A stretch of 64,000 nt of DNA from Kaistia defluvii. Its GTDB lineage: Bacteria; Pseudomonadota; Alphaproteobacteria; Rhizobiales; Kaistiaceae. Of this stretch, positions 1 to 9,953 are shown piece after piece. Each line of letters opens with the position of its first letter. The stretch's first letter is position 1. The position numbers were made by a program, and so were the translations under genes. Under the pieces are notes generated by a model that had not been told where the DNA came from, did not search any database, and saw nothing but the letters and a program-made list of their open reading frames with translations. The stretch spans positions 434,001 through 498,000 of the forward strand of contig NZ_JAPKNI010000004.1 of the NCBI RefSeq assembly GCF_026343955.1, in the 5' to 3' direction.

Positions 1-1136
1 CCGATGGCGGCCAGGGCCTGGCCGGTCCAGGGGCCCAGCTCCCGCGCGTGGCCGGGCGATCGTGAGCGCAACACGGCCAATTCTTCAGCCGCCGAGATCA
101 GCGGGTCTTCCGCCTGGATCTCCTCGTCGAGCAGGTCGTACAGCAGGCCCTCGCGAACCCCCAGCGCCGACAGGATGATCATCGACGGCTTCATCGCGCG
201 AATGACCTCACCCAGCACGATCGCGCCATAGGGCAACAGAAGGCGCCGGCTCTTGGAGACGGCTTCAATCGAATCCAGCGATTCGGCATCGCGGCGGGCG
301 ACCATGCGGCAGAAGTCGAGCGCCTCATCTGCGGGAATCGCATATTCATGCATGATATGAAGGGGATAGCCCTTCTGGCGCATATGCAGCCTGGCGAGCG
401 ACCGCCATGTTCCGCCGATGGCATAGAAGGGCCTGCCCTGGCCCTGGGCCAGGACGGAGGATTTGGCCAAGGCGTCGATGGCGATCTTCTCGGCCTTTTT
501 CAGCGTCTTTTCGGACACTTCCTCAAGCCGCAGGCCGCCCAGCGGGAAGGTCTCGCCAATACCGACTTCGCGGCCGCGTATGTCGACCACTTCGAGGCTG
601 CCGCCACCGAGATCGCCGGCGATGCCGTCGGGATCGTGGATCCCCGAGAGCACGCCCATGGCCGACAGGCGCGCCTCTTCCGGGCCGCTCAGCAAGGCGA
701 CGTCGGCGCCGGTGATGGCCTCGACCTGCGCCAGGAAATCGGGGCCGTTGGTGGCCTCACGCGCGGCGGCGGTCGCCAGGACATGCACCGCCTTGACGTG
801 CATCTGCTCGCAAAGCGCCATGAAGCGCCGGATCGCCGCCAGAGAGGCCTCGACGGCCTGATCGTTCAGGCGGCCGGTGGCGGCGATGCCGCGACCAAGG
901 CCGGCGAGCTCCTTTTCGTTGAAAAGGGGCATCGGCGTGCGGCTCATGCGCTCGTAGACGACGAGGCGCACGGAGTTGGAACCAATGTCGATGATCGCGA
1001 CGGGACCGCTGCCATTCAGCCGTCCCGGCGCATACTCATGCGTCGGCAGGGTTCCCTCCGCGCTGGTATCTGATTCAGGGCTTGGCAGGCCGGTTTCCGA
1101 TTGACCGAGGGGAGCTGTTTTTGAGCGATTTGCCAC
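1..1136 (-). CDS. ppx: Exopolyphosphatase / pppGpp phosphohydrolase family (Ppx/GppA), C-terminus beyond the window
   Basis: Translating the minus strand gives an uninterrupted Ppx/GppA protein of about 378 visible residues. The family releases phosphate from polyphosphate ends or hydrolyses pppGpp, using an actin-like ATPase fold. Seen: the phosphate-1 loop [10 protein letters not shown] near residue 50, the second loop [12 protein letters not shown], and [11 protein letters not shown] further on. No ATG precedes the conserved core. The only upstream start is a GTG at 1136, which would overlap the end of ppk1 by about 60 nt and add a poorly conserved 45-residue leader, so the true start is uncertain. 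The gene follows ppk1 on the same strand, so synthesis and breakdown of polyphosphate are co-transcribed. The C-terminus is cut by the window edge. Confidence 0.93.
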   Translation of the reverse strand, partial: MANRSKTAPLGQSETGLPSPESDTSAEGTLPTHEYAPGRLNGSGPVAIIDIGSNSVRLVVYERMSRTPMPLFNEKELAGLGRGIAATGRLNDQAVEASLAAIRRFMALCEQMHVKAVHVLATAAAREATNGPDFLAQVEAITGADVALLSGPEEARLSAMGVLSGIHDPDGIAGDLGGGSLEVVDIRGREVGIGETFPLGGLRLEEVSEKTLKKAEKIAIDALAKSSVLAQGQGRPFYAIGGTWRSLARLHMRQKGYPLHIMHEYAIPADEALDFCRMVARRDAESLDSIEAVSKSRRLLLPYGAIVLGEVIRAMKPSMIILSALGVREGLLYDLLDEEIQAEDPLISAAEELAVLRSRSPGHARELGPWTGQALAAI

Positions 1137-3273
1137 GGCCAGATAGACTCGGGTTTGTCATGAAATACTGATGGGCGTTGAAGACTTCTTCGCCCTTGCG
1201 CGGCACGATCCGTCGGGACGTCCCGTCAGGCTGGATCTCCCAACTCTGCTGGTTGTCCTTCAGGTTTGCGACCATGATCTGATCGAGCACCTGTTCGTGC
1301 ACGGTCGGATTCAGCATCGGGATCATCGCTTCGACACGACGATCGAGGTTCCGCGGCATCAGGTCGGCGGAACCGATATAAACGATCGCTTCCGGCGAGG
1401 GCAACCCGTGGCCATTGCCGAAGCAGAGAATGCGCGCGTGCTCCAGGAAGCGGCCGACGATCGACTTGGCCCGGATGCGGTCCGAAAGCCCGGGGACACC
1501 GGGCCGCAGGCAGCAGATGCCGCGGATCACGAGATCGATCTCGACCCCTGCCCGGCTGGCGTCATAGAGGGCATCGATGATCTGCGGATCGACGAGCGAA
1601 TTCATCTTCATCCAGATCGCGCCCGGACGGCCGGCCTTCACATGGTCGATCTCGGCATAGATCAGGTCGAGGATGCGCTTGCGCAGGAAGTGGGGCGAGG
1701 TCGAAAGACGCTCGATCTCGACCGGTTCGGTGTAGCCGGTGATGTAGTTGAAGAGCCGCGCGACGTCGCGGGCGATCGCCGGATCGTCGGAGAAGTAGGA
1801 CAGATCCGTGTAAACGCGCGCCGTTACCGGGTGATAATTGCCGGTGCCGATATGGACGTAGCTGACCAGCGCCCCGCCCTCGCGACGAACCACCAGGGAC
1901 AGCTTGGCGTGGGTCTTCAGTTCGATGAAGCCATAGACCACCTGCACGCCGGCGCGCTCGAGATCGCGAGCCCACTTGATGTTGGCCTCCTCGTCGAAAC
2001 GTGCCTTGAGCTCGACCAGCGCGGTCACCGACTTGCCGGCCTCGGCCGCTTCCTGCAGCGCCCTGACGATCGGGCTGTCCTTCGAGGTGCGATAGAGCGT
2101 CTGCTTGATCGCGACGACATCGGGATCGAGCGCGGCCTGGCGCAGGTACTGCACCACCGTGTCGAAGGACTCGTAAGGGTGGTGGACGATCAGGTCCTTC
2201 TTGCGGATGGCCGCGAAGCAATCGCCGCCATTCTCGCGGATGCGCTCGGGAAACCGCGCCTGATAGGGCGGAAACTTGAGGTTGGGACGATCGACGCCGA
2301 CGAGTTGCGACAGGTCGTTCAGCGCCAGCATGCCGTCGACGAGGAAGATCTCGTCCGGCAGAACGGCGAGCGCGCCGGCCACGAAATTGCGCAGCGCATC
2401 CGGCGTCGCCGATTCAATCTCGAGCCGGATCACGGAACCGCGCCGGCGCCGCTTCAAGGCCGATTCGAAGAAGCGGACGAGATCCTCCGCCTCTTCCTCG
2501 ACCTCGATGTCGGAGTCACGGATGATGCGGAAGGCGCCGACGCCCTCGATCGTGTAGCTCGGGAACAGCCGCGCCGTGAACAGTTGGACGGCATGTTCCA
2601 GGCTGATGAAGCGGTCGATGCCGGGCTCGGAACTGGGCAGCTTGATGAAGCGGTCGAGCGTCATCGGCACGCGCAGCAAGGCCGTCATGCGATTGCCGGT
2701 CGCCGGACGCACCAGCTGCAGCACAAGCGAGAAGCCGAGATTGGGGATGAAGGGGAACGGATGGGCCGGGTCGATGGCGAGCGGCGTCAGGACCGGGAAG
2801 ACCGAATCCATGAAATAGCCCTCGAGCCAGTTCCGCTCGCTCTCCTTGAGATCCACGGGGTCTGCCAGCATGATCCCGGCAATCGCCAGTTCGCTGCGCA
2901 GTTCCGCCCAGCGGTTCTGCTGGTCGGAGGCGAGCGTGCCGACCGCGTCGGCGATCTTGATCAGTTGCTCGCTCGGCGTCAGGCCGTCATCGCTGGTCAT
3001 GCTGACGCCTTCGCGCTGCTGGCCCCGGAGGCCGGCGACGCGCACCATGAAGAACTCGTCGAGATTGTTGGCGGAGATCGAAAGGAAGCGTAGGCGCTCG
3101 AGCAGCGGATGCTGCGCGTTGCCCGATTCCTCGAGAACGCGCCGATTGAACTCGAGCCAGGAAATCTCGCGATTTATGAAGCGTTCCGGGCTGTGACGCA
3201 GCCGGCTCGCCTCTTCCGCCTCGATCTTGACGGCAGCCAGGGCTGCCTTGGCGTCCGGATTCTTCTGGTCCAT
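1075..3273 (-). CDS. ppk1: Polyphosphate kinase 1
   Basis: PPK1 reversibly polymerises the gamma phosphate of ATP into inorganic polyphosphate. The 732-residue product has the family architecture: N domain with [10 protein letters not shown] near residue 34, the head domain, and two PLD-like C domains. The autophosphorylated histidine is expected at H455 in ELKTHAKLS, with the second active-site histidine at H612 in FLEHARI. The conserved IGTGNYHP stretch is near 476 and [15 protein letters not shown] near 634. Length is slightly above the usual 690 or so because of an N-terminal lead of about 30 residues and a basic C-terminal tail. It lies upstream of ppx and downstream of hdaA on the same strand. 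The annotated ATG is the first good start. Confidence 0.97.
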   Translation of the reverse strand: MDQKNPDAKAALAAVKIEAEEASRLRHSPERFINREISWLEFNRRVLEESGNAQHPLLERLRFLSISANNLDEFFMVRVAGLRGQQREGVSMTSDDGLTPSEQLIKIADAVGTLASDQQNRWAELRSELAIAGIMLADPVDLKESERNWLEGYFMDSVFPVLTPLAIDPAHPFPFIPNLGFSLVLQLVRPATGNRMTALLRVPMTLDRFIKLPSSEPGIDRFISLEHAVQLFTARLFPSYTIEGVGAFRIIRDSDIEVEEEAEDLVRFFESALKRRRRGSVIRLEIESATPDALRNFVAGALAVLPDEIFLVDGMLALNDLSQLVGVDRPNLKFPPYQARFPERIRENGGDCFAAIRKKDLIVHHPYESFDTVVQYLRQAALDPDVVAIKQTLYRTSKDSPIVRALQEAAEAGKSVTALVELKARFDEEANIKWARDLERAGVQVVYGFIELKTHAKLSLVVRREGGALVSYVHIGTGNYHPVTARVYTDLSYFSDDPAIARDVARLFNYITGYTEPVEIERLSTSPHFLRKRILDLIYAEIDHVKAGRPGAIWMKMNSLVDPQIIDALYDASRAGVEIDLVIRGICCLRPGVPGLSDRIRAKSIVGRFLEHARILCFGNGHGLPSPEAIVYIGSADLMPRNLDRRVEAMIPMLNPTVHEQVLDQIMVANLKDNQQSWEIQPDGTSRRIVPRKGEEVFNAHQYFMTNPSLSGRGKSLKNSSPRSIGNRPAKP

Positions 3274-3355
3274 TTCCGCTCTTCCAATCGCGTTGTCCCC
3301 TCAGGATACACGCGAATTGTGACAATTGCGTCAGACTCAGAGCCTCTGAGAATCT

Positions 3356-4060
3356 TTAGTCGTCGAAAGGCAATTCGGGTTCGTCGCCGGCTTCGCGCGC
3401 CAGCACCGTCGCGGCCAGTTGCCGGGTGATCGGCCGCCCTGCGGCCAGCGCCTCCCGGTCGAGCAACTCGACAAGCCGATTGGCAGCGCCCAGCGAGCGC
3501 TCCATCCGACGGCTGATGAAATCGATCACGGCGGGGTCGACCGCCAGTTGCCGGTCGGCGAACAGCTTGACGATAACGCGAGCCAGCAATTCATCGTCCG
3601 GCTCCTGCAATTCGACCGGCACTGTCGAGCGCAGGCGCGAGGCAAGGTCGGGCAGGTCGAAGGGCAGTGCCTGCAACGGCAGCCGGCTGGTGAAGAGCGC
3701 GGACACGCGCCGCTCCCGTACCAGATTGAACAGATGGAACAGCGCCGTCTGCGAGACGCCCTCCCCATCCACATCCTCGACCAGCACGGGATGCGTGCCG
3801 ACCAGTTCGTCCAGGCCGGTTGTGGCGAGATCCCGCGCCGCGATCTCGACGGCGCCGGCGGCAGCCTTCCAGATCTGGCCGAGATGGGTCTTGCCCGAGC
3901 CGGCCGGACCAACGAGCAGCGCCACCGGATTGGGCCAATCGGGAAAGCGATCGATCAGGGCGATGGCGGACTGATTGGCGCGCCCGACGATGAAATCCGC
4001 ACGCGTCATGGCAGCGCTATGCGGTAGCGAAAGCGGCAACTGCCGCAGGGAATCACTCAT
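3356..4060 (-). CDS. hdaA: HdaA, DnaA-related regulator of replication initiation
   Basis: Hda-type AAA+ proteins bind the sliding clamp and stimulate ATP hydrolysis by DnaA, which prevents re-initiation. Seen: a clamp-binding motif QLPLSL at residues 7-12, Walker A GPAGSGKTH near 51, a Walker B-like VLVEDVDG, and the arginine-rich sensor region SRLRSTVPVEL. It resembles the AAA+ half of DnaA and lacks the C-terminal DnaA-box-binding domain, as expected. The start chosen (MSDSLRQL) places the clamp motif at the extreme N-terminus as in the family. A TTG 30 nt upstream, overlapping the end of the preceding permease gene, is an alternative. The order permease-hdaA-ppk1-ppx is common in Hyphomicrobiales. 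Confidence 0.92.
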   Translation of the reverse strand: MSDSLRQLPLSLPHSAAMTRADFIVGRANQSAIALIDRFPDWPNPVALLVGPAGSGKTHLGQIWKAAAGAVEIAARDLATTGLDELVGTHPVLVEDVDGEGVSQTALFHLFNLVRERRVSALFTSRLPLQALPFDLPDLASRLRSTVPVELQEPDDELLARVIVKLFADRQLAVDPAVIDFISRRMERSLGAANRLVELLDREALAAGRPITRQLAATVLAREAGDEPELPFDD

Positions 4061-4086
4061 ATTGAACAGGCTCGAACGACGGACGC

Positions 4087-5178
4087 TCAAGGAAAGGCGG
4101 GGGGCTGGTCGTCACCGCCCATCCGCCCCCGATAGATCGGGCTGGTCAGATAGCGCGCTATGGCAAAGCGCATCAAGACGGCGATCGCGGCGGCGGCGGG
4201 CACAGCCACCAGAAGCCCGACAAAACCGAACAGGGCGCCAAAGGCAAACAGCGCGAACATCAGCCAGACCGGATGCAAGCCGACGGCACCGCCGACCAGG
4301 CGCGGCTGCAGGATGTTGCCTTCGATGAACTGCCCCACCATGAAGACGACAATCGTCGCGCCGATCCAGGGCCAGTCCGGCCAGAACTGCACCAGCGCCA
4401 CGCTGACGCCGACGACGAAGCCGACCGTCGTGCCGACATAGGGGATGAAGGACAGGATACCGGCGCCGATGCCAATCAGCAGGCCGAAGTTCAGCCCGAC
4501 CAGCATCAGTCCGAATGCGTAGATACAACCGAGCAGGATGCAGACGAGGCCCTGTCCGCGCACGAATCCGGCAATCGCATGATCGATGTCCCGGGCGATC
4601 ATGCGCACCGTCTCGACATTGTCGCGCGGCACCCAGCTATCGATCCGCGCCACCATCCTGTCCCAGTCGATCAGCATGTAGAAGGCGACGACCGGCGTCA
4701 CGACGAACAGCGCCGCAAGGTCAACCAGCGCCGAACCACCACTCCAGAGCGACTTCAGCAGCGCAGAAAGCCAACCGGCCCCTTCGCTCATCAGCGTGCC
4801 CATGGAGCTCGACAGCTGGCCGGAATCGACCTGCAGCATCTGCCCGAAGCGGGTCTGCAGGAAGGCCTGCATCAGCGCCTGCAATTGCTGCGCGTAGGTC
4901 GGGATCTTGTCGATAAACCCGGCAAGCTGATTGACCAGAAGCGGGACGATGAGGACCACCATCAGCACCAGCAGCACGATGAAGCCGACCAGGATGACCA
5001 GGGAGGCGGCCAGGCGGCTGAGCCCGCGCCGCTCCAGCCAATCGGCGATCGGATCGAGGCCATAGGCCACCGCCATGCCAACCAGGAACGGTAGCAGGAC
5101 GCTGCTGAAGACAACGAGGAAAACTACAAAGACCAGGAGCGCGCCCAGCCAAAATCCGATCTGACGTTGCAGATTCAC
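4087..5178 (-). CDS. AI-2E family transporter (PerM/YhhT-like permease)
   Basis: A 363-residue integral membrane protein of the AI-2E exporter superfamily (UPF0118). Two hydrophobic segments lie at residues 9-45, a further pair follows at 60-90, an amphipathic periplasmic stretch lies at about 95-150, and four or more hydrophobic segments fill the C-terminal half. The conserved family pattern ISFIPYVGT is visible near residue 245. Members include the AI-2 exporter TqsA and sodium/proton antiporters, so the substrate here is unknown. It sits upstream of hdaA and is probably the first gene of the hdaA-ppk1-ppx transcript, because a 305-nt gap separates it from divergent purM. Confidence 0.88.
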   Translation of the reverse strand: MNLQRQIGFWLGALLVFVVFLVVFSSVLLPFLVGMAVAYGLDPIADWLERRGLSRLAASLVILVGFIVLLVLMVVLIVPLLVNQLAGFIDKIPTYAQQLQALMQAFLQTRFGQMLQVDSGQLSSSMGTLMSEGAGWLSALLKSLWSGGSALVDLAALFVVTPVVAFYMLIDWDRMVARIDSWVPRDNVETVRMIARDIDHAIAGFVRGQGLVCILLGCIYAFGLMLVGLNFGLLIGIGAGILSFIPYVGTTVGFVVGVSVALVQFWPDWPWIGATIVVFMVGQFIEGNILQPRLVGGAVGLHPVWLMFALFAFGALFGFVGLLVAVPAAAAIAVLMRFAIARYLTSPIYRGRMGGDDQPPAFP

Positions 5179-5483
5179 GGCGCCGGCGCCCTCTCGTTTT
5201 CATCCGTCGGCCGGCAATCCATCCGGCCCGTAGCGCTCCAGATAGAGCGTGCATGGCAAGATGGTCAAGGCGAGCCGCCCGCAGCCGACGAATAGTCAGG
5301 TATATCCCGCGACACGCGCGCCGAACGGGTCCGCGCCGGTTGCGCCGCCTCCGCTGCCCTGCCGCTCGCTCCCAACGTCAAAACTCCGCTCAAAACGCCG
5401 CAATTGCGAGCATTCGGTGATTCCGGGTTGACGGCGACGGCGCGGATGTGGTCCTCCCTGCCGAAAGCAACCGGGATCCTTCG
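5179..5483. promoter_or_regulatory. Divergent intergenic region between the AI-2E permease gene and purM
   Basis: This 305-nt gap must carry the promoters for the permease-hdaA-ppk1-ppx unit (leftwards) and purM-purN (rightwards). A TTGACG hexamer at about 5427 could be a -35 element for purM, but the matching -10 is poor. No purine-type riboswitch fold, PurR-like palindrome or small ORF with a good ribosome site was recognised. Confidence 0.4.
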
Positions 5484-6557
5484 ATGACCGAAAAGACCGG
5501 CGCCAAAAACGCCCTCAGCTACGCCGACGCAGGCGTCGATATCGACGCCGGCAACCGTCTGGTCGATATGATCAAGCCGCTGGTCAAGGCCACCCGCCGT
5601 CCCGGCGCGGATGCCGATATCGGCGGTTTTGGCGGCGTCTTCGATCCGAAGGCGGCCGGCTATGCCGATCCGCTGCTCGTCGCCGCCAATGATGGCGTCG
5701 GCACCAAGCTGAAGGTCGCGATCGACACCGGCATTCACGACACGGTCGGCATCGACCTCGTTGCCATGTGCGTCAACGACCTGATCGTCCAGGGCGCCGA
5801 ACCGCTGTTCTTCCTCGACTATTTCGCCACCGGCAAGCTGGATCCCGCCGAGGCCGCGACCGTCGTCGCCGGTATCGCGGAGGGTTGCCGGATCGCCGGG
5901 GCCGCGCTGATCGGTGGCGAGACGGCCGAAATGCCCGGCCTCTACAAGGCAGGCGATTATGACCTGGCCGGCTTCGCGGTCGGCGCCGTCGAACGCACCG
6001 GCCTGCTGCCGCGTCCCGATATCGCCGAGGGCGACGTGCTCCTGGGCCTCGCCTCCTCCGGCGTGCATTCGAACGGCTTCTCCCTGGTTCGCAAGATCGT
6101 CGAGCTCTCCGGCCTCGGCTTCGATGCCCCGGCCCCGTTCGCGCCGGAGCTTTCGCTCGGCCGCGCGCTGCTGGAGCCGACGCGCATCTATGTGAAGCCG
6201 CTGCTCGCCGCCATTCGCGCCACCGGCGCGATCAAGGCGATGGCGCATATCACCGGCGGCGGCTTCGTCGACAACATTCCGCGCGTGCTGCCCGATGCGC
6301 TGGCCGCCTCGGTCGATCTCGACGCCGTCACCGTGCCGCCCGTCTTCGGCTGGCTGTCGCGGACCGGTGGCGTGACCGAGCCCGAGATGCTGCGCACGTT
6401 CAATTGCGGCGTCGGCATGATCGTGGTCGTCAGCCCCGAAGCGGTGGAAGCCGTCACCGCGGCGCTCGCTGCCGAAGGCGAGAGCGTGATGCGGCTGGGC
6501 ACTCTGGTGCCGCGAACCGGTGAAGGCGTCGAGTTCTCCGGCGCGCTGGCGCTTTGA
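5484..6557 (+). CDS. purM: Phosphoribosylformylglycinamidine cyclo-ligase (AIR synthetase)
   Basis: PurM closes the imidazole ring of AIR in de novo purine synthesis, using ATP and FGAM in the cytoplasm. The 357-residue protein shows the family patterns: [13 protein letters not shown] at the N-terminus, the nucleotide loop [11 protein letters not shown] near residue 72, [17 protein letters not shown], the glycine-rich [11 protein letters not shown], and [13 protein letters not shown] in the C-terminal half. The start chosen is the ATG directly before [12 protein letters not shown], which matches the family N-terminus. An in-frame GTG 36 nt upstream adds unconserved residues. purN follows within 2 nt, the usual purM-purN arrangement of Hyphomicrobiales. 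Confidence 0.97.
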   Translation: MTEKTGAKNALSYADAGVDIDAGNRLVDMIKPLVKATRRPGADADIGGFGGVFDPKAAGYADPLLVAANDGVGTKLKVAIDTGIHDTVGIDLVAMCVNDLIVQGAEPLFFLDYFATGKLDPAEAATVVAGIAEGCRIAGAALIGGETAEMPGLYKAGDYDLAGFAVGAVERTGLLPRPDIAEGDVLLGLASSGVHSNGFSLVRKIVELSGLGFDAPAPFAPELSLGRALLEPTRIYVKPLLAAIRATGAIKAMAHITGGGFVDNIPRVLPDALAASVDLDAVTVPPVFGWLSRTGGVTEPEMLRTFNCGVGMIVVVSPEAVEAVTAALAAEGESVMRLGTLVPRTGEGVEFSGALAL

Positions 6558-6559
6558 CG

Positions 6560-7222
6560 ATGGCCAGGAAGCGCGTCGCGATCCTGATCTCGGGCCGCGG
6601 CTCGAACATGACCGCGCTGATCGAGGCAGCGGCCGATCCTGACTTTCCGGCTGAAATCGTCCTGGTGCTTTCCAACCGCGCCGATGCGGGCGGGCTCGCC
6701 CGCGCCGCCGAGGCCGGCATCGCCACGGCTGTCATCGATCACAAGGCCTATGGCAGCCGCGCCGAGTTCGACGCGGCCATGGATGCCCGCCTGCGCGCCG
6801 ACGCCATCGACCTCGTCTGTCTCGCCGGCTTCATGCGGCTGCTGACGGATGGCTTCGTGGAAGGCTGGCGCGACCGGATGATCAACATCCACCCGTCGCT
6901 TCTGCCGCTGTTCCCAGGCCTTCACACGCATGAGCGGGCGATCGAAGCCGGCATGCGGCTGCATGGCTGCACCGTGCATTTCGTCCGTGCGCAGATGGAT
7001 TCCGGCCCGATCATCGGCCAGGCGGCCGTGCCGATCGCGCTTGACGATACGCCGGACACCCTGTCGAAGCGGGTGCTGACGGCCGAACACCAGCTCTACC
7101 CGCTGGCGCTTGCCTTCGTCGCCTCCGGCCTCGCCTCCGTTGAAAACGAACGGCTGGTGATGCAGGGCGACGTGCCTGCCGATCTCGCCGGCATGCTCGT
7201 CAGCCCGCATTTCGGCGGATAG
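6560..7222 (+). CDS. purN: Phosphoribosylglycinamide formyltransferase
   Basis: PurN transfers a formyl group from 10-formyltetrahydrofolate to GAR, the third step of purine synthesis. The 220-residue product has the phosphate-binding GRGSNM near residue 11, the catalytic stretch INIHPSLLPLFPG (N and H of the Asn-His-Asp triad) near 113, and HGCTVHFV followed by MDSGPIIGQ, which supplies the catalytic Asp. The ATG lies 2 nt after the purM stop. An overlapping TTG two codons earlier is possible. The tight spacing implies translational coupling with purM. Confidence 0.97.
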   Translation: MARKRVAILISGRGSNMTALIEAAADPDFPAEIVLVLSNRADAGGLARAAEAGIATAVIDHKAYGSRAEFDAAMDARLRADAIDLVCLAGFMRLLTDGFVEGWRDRMINIHPSLLPLFPGLHTHERAIEAGMRLHGCTVHFVRAQMDSGPIIGQAAVPIALDDTPDTLSKRVLTAEHQLYPLALAFVASGLASVENERLVMQGDVPADLAGMLVSPHFGG

Positions 7223-7231
7223 CGGCCGGTT

Positions 7232-8503
7232 TCACCCATAAAGCGCACTGGCGAGCCAGAAAGCGACTGCCCCGAGCAGCAGGGCGGCGGCGGAGATCGC
7301 GCCGAACAGGCGCGCAAACCGCCCGCCGCCGATGACCAGCGCGTAGATGGCCTTGGCGACCGTGTTGGCCGCGACCGCCGCGGCGATGGCCGTCGCACCG
7401 AGGACAGGATCCAGCGACCCAAGCCCGGTGACCGTGACAGTCGCGGCATCCACGTCGGCGATTCCGGCCAGTGCGGACGCGGCGACGATGCCGGCCGAGC
7501 CGAACACGGAAGACGCCGCTCGAACGGCAAAGCCAACCACGGCGAGGAACAGCGCGACCTTCAGAACGCCGGCGATTTCGAAGGGGTTGCCGATGGGGTC
7601 CATATCCTGCTGCGCCACGATGGATCCCCGCACGAGCCAAGCGGCTCCCACGGCCATGGCCAGTGCGCCGATGGCAAGCGGCGGCAGCAGCAGCGAGGCA
7701 AGCGCGGGCATGAGAGCGAAGGCGAGTATGGCCGTCCGAACATAGGAAACGCCGGCAGCAACCGCCGCGCCGGCTGCCAGCCGCTGCGCATCCCCTCCGC
7801 TGGCTGCCTGCCGCGCATTGCCGAGCGTCAAGGCGGTTGACGAGACAAGCCCGGCCGCCGCTCCCGCCGCGAGTTCCCCACGCCCGGAGCCGAGGACGCG
7901 AACGGCGATATAGCCAGCATAGGATATCGCGGCGAGCAGGATGGCGAGGGACCAGACAGCCCGCAAGGAGATCCCGCCGAAAGGACCGAATGGCGCTTCC
8001 GGCAGCAGGGGCAGGATGACGAAGCTCATCGCCAGCAGGATGATCGCGGACCGAAGCTCGACCCAGCTCATGCGTTCGATGAATCGATGCAGCGCCTCGC
8101 GACTGGCCAGGATCGCGGTAAGCACGACGGCGCCGGCAGCGGCCAGACGGAGGTCTCCGAGCACCGCCAGCACCCCGAACAGATAGGTGACCATCGCGGC
8201 GACGACCGTGGTCACGCTGAAGTTGATCTCCGCGCGCGCCTCCCGCCATTTGTAGAAGGCGAAGATGCCGGCAAAGGCCAGGAAAACCGCGGCGACCACC
8301 AGGCCGGGCGTGCCGCCGGTCGGAAGCGCCGCCTCGATCAGACCGGCAGCGCCACCCAGCATGCCAATCAGCGCGAAGGTGCGGATTCCTGCCGTTCGCT
8401 GGCCCGGCGCCGCCTCCCGCTCGCGCCAATGGCGCTCGATGCCGACGGTTACGCCGATCGCCGCAGACACGGCAAGGCGATAGAACGGCTCGAATTCATC
8501 CAC
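7232..8503 (-). CDS. MgtC/SapB family membrane protein with DUF4010 domain
   Basis: A very hydrophobic protein of about 423 residues. The first 140 residues match the MgtC/SapB fold (AAIGVTVGIERHWRE, then a GIRTFALIGMLGG stretch), and the rest is a DUF4010-type bundle of about nine helices containing GLVSSTALTLGNARQA and an ISYAGYIAVR segment. Small MgtC proteins inhibit ATP synthase or affect Mg and phosphate homeostasis. The function of the long two-domain form is not established. The start is taken as GTG with the purine-rich GAGAAGG just upstream; an ORF extension of eight codons upstream is less likely. It is convergent with purN and ends 9 nt from it. Confidence 0.82.
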   Translation of the reverse strand: MDEFEPFYRLAVSAAIGVTVGIERHWREREAAPGQRTAGIRTFALIGMLGGAAGLIEAALPTGGTPGLVVAAVFLAFAGIFAFYKWREARAEINFSVTTVVAAMVTYLFGVLAVLGDLRLAAAGAVVLTAILASREALHRFIERMSWVELRSAIILLAMSFVILPLLPEAPFGPFGGISLRAVWSLAILLAAISYAGYIAVRVLGSGRGELAAGAAAGLVSSTALTLGNARQAASGGDAQRLAAGAAVAAGVSYVRTAILAFALMPALASLLLPPLAIGALAMAVGAAWLVRGSIVAQQDMDPIGNPFEIAGVLKVALFLAVVGFAVRAASSVFGSAGIVAASALAGIADVDAATVTVTGLGSLDPVLGATAIAAAVAANTVAKAIYALVIGGGRFARLFGAISAAALLLGAVAFWLASALYG

Positions 8504-8701
8504 ACGCCTTCTCCCGCAAGCGATCAACGCGGCCGATCATAGCAGCAGCCGTCCACGACGACAGAAGCGCAGCAATGGCCATGGCACGAACCGACGGGCG
8601 CGACCGCGATGGCCAGGATGTCTCTACGCCGAAGCAGGTTGTCACGCGCTTGACGGTCGTGGTCCCATCGCCTCTCATGACTCCGACGGAAGGAGATGAC
8701 C

Positions 8702-9184
8702 ATGAGCCCAGGTTCGCGCCACGCCTTCATCCACGAGGGCGGATGCCGCTGCGGCGCCGTGCGGCTGCGAATTACGGCGCGACCGCTCCTGACCATGGCC
8801 TGCCATTGCACCGGCTGCCAGAAGATGTCCTCGAGCGCTTATTCGCTTTCCGCAGCCATCCCCAGCGAGTCCTTCGAAGTGACCCGGGGAGAGCCGGTCC
8901 TGGGTGGCCTGCATGGTGCGACGAAGCACTATTTCTGCGGGCATTGCTTGACGTGGATGTTCACACGGCCGGATGGAATCGACTTCTTCGTCAACCTACG
9001 GCCCACCCTGCTCGACGATCCCAGCTGGTTTGTCCCCTATATGGAAACGTGGACCAGCGAAAAGCTGCCCTGGGCGACGACGCCGGCCGTGCGCAGCTTC
9101 GCGGCGCTGCCGCCGGACGACGCCTATGGCGAGATGATCGCCGGCTACGCCGCGACGTGGGCAAACGAATCCGGATCCGCCTGA
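8702..9184 (+). CDS. GFA-family (CENP-V/GFA) zinc-binding protein
   Basis: The 160-residue product carries the cysteine pattern of the glutathione-dependent formaldehyde-activating enzyme / CENP-V superfamily: GGCRCGAVR, then CHCTGCQK, then FCGHCLTW, which bind a structural and a catalytic zinc. Most members have no proven substrate, although the founding Gfa enzyme forms S-hydroxymethylglutathione. Two in-frame ATGs lie 6 nt apart. The second is chosen because GGAAGGAG then sits at proper spacing, while it nearly abuts the first. A TTGACG hexamer near 8650 may be its -35. A second, distinct GFA protein occurs near 46 kb. Confidence 0.88.
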   Translation: MSPGSRHAFIHEGGCRCGAVRLRITARPLLTMACHCTGCQKMSSSAYSLSAAIPSESFEVTRGEPVLGGLHGATKHYFCGHCLTWMFTRPDGIDFFVNLRPTLLDDPSWFVPYMETWTSEKLPWATTPAVRSFAALPPDDAYGEMIAGYAATWANESGSA

Positions 9185-9466
9185 GTCCGGCTCCGCGATG
9201 TCGGTATCCGTCGGCCGTGAAAGACACTCCCCAGCCCGGAGCCCGGAGCCCGGAGCTCGGAATGGGGAAGGCCCGATCGGGCGCGAACACGCAAAGCTGA
9301 TCGCGATGACTCGCTTTGCCATGTCTGCGGGTCCCGCGCGAGGGCATAGTATGGCAACGCAACGACGCATGGCGCGTTGGCGTAGGGACGCCCGTCATGT
9401 TCGGGGCGACGCCTGTCGTGTCCGGAAGGCCGTTTTTGTCCGTATCGATCTGCAGGAAGGTAGCCT
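9185..9466. repeat. Intergenic stretch with a short tandem 7-mer array
   Basis: Between the GFA gene and the attachment-type gene lies a 282-nt gap containing four consecutive copies of a 7-mer at 9234-9261 (three GCCCGGA, one GCTCGGA). No gene or RNA was recognised here. AGGAAGG at 9454-9460 is the ribosome site of the next gene. Confidence 0.6.
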
Positions 9467-9916
9467 ATGCCCGATTTTCTCATCCACCATAACGCCCTCA
9501 TCCTCGTCGGCGACGGTCGCAAGGCACTCTTCCTGCGCAATCGCGGCACACCGCAGGCGCTCGATCTGGTGGTCGAGCATATCCTCGACAGCGCAGACAA
9601 CCCGTCGACCCGCGAGCAGGGAACGGATCGACCCGGCCGCGTCATGCAGAGCGTCGGCTCGGCGCGCAGTTCCGTCGAGCAGACGGACTGGCATACGCTG
9701 GAGGAAGAGAAATTCGCGGCCATCATCGCGGAAGCGCTTTATCGCGCCGCGCTCGCCAACGGATTTACGGAACTGGTGATCGTCGCACCGCCGAAAACGC
9801 TCGGCATGCTTCGCCAGAGCTTCCACAAGCAGGTCAATGATCGCATTCACGGCGAAGTGCCGAAGACCCTGACCTCGACACCCGTGGACGAGATCCAGCG
9901 GCTGCTGGCGGCCTGA
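9467..9916 (+). CDS. Host attachment family protein (PF10116-like)
   Basis: A 149-residue soluble protein matching the family named after an Agrobacterium factor required for attachment to plant cells. Seen: ALILVGDGRKALFLRN near residue 9, the linker STREQGTDRPGR, SSVEQTDWHTLEEEKFA, and LVIVAPPKTLGMLR followed by EVPKTLTSTPVDEI. The C-terminal half resembles the bacterial eRF1-like fold of release-factor relatives, so a role with ribosomes or RNA is also possible. There is no signal peptide, which argues against a surface adhesin. A strong Shine-Dalgarno sits 6 nt before the ATG. The gene is convergent with the diguanylate cyclase. Confidence 0.85.
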   Translation: MPDFLIHHNALILVGDGRKALFLRNRGTPQALDLVVEHILDSADNPSTREQGTDRPGRVMQSVGSARSSVEQTDWHTLEEEKFAAIIAEALYRAALANGFTELVIVAPPKTLGMLRQSFHKQVNDRIHGEVPKTLTSTPVDEIQRLLAA

Positions 9917-9953
9917 CGGGCTTGCGGACCGCTACAACGGGTTGGGCTGGCCC

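Noticed and set aside
3325-3350. A CTCAGA/TCTGAG hairpin between ppk1 and hdaA
   Set aside because: Six base pairs only, with no T run in the direction of transcription. Too weak to call.
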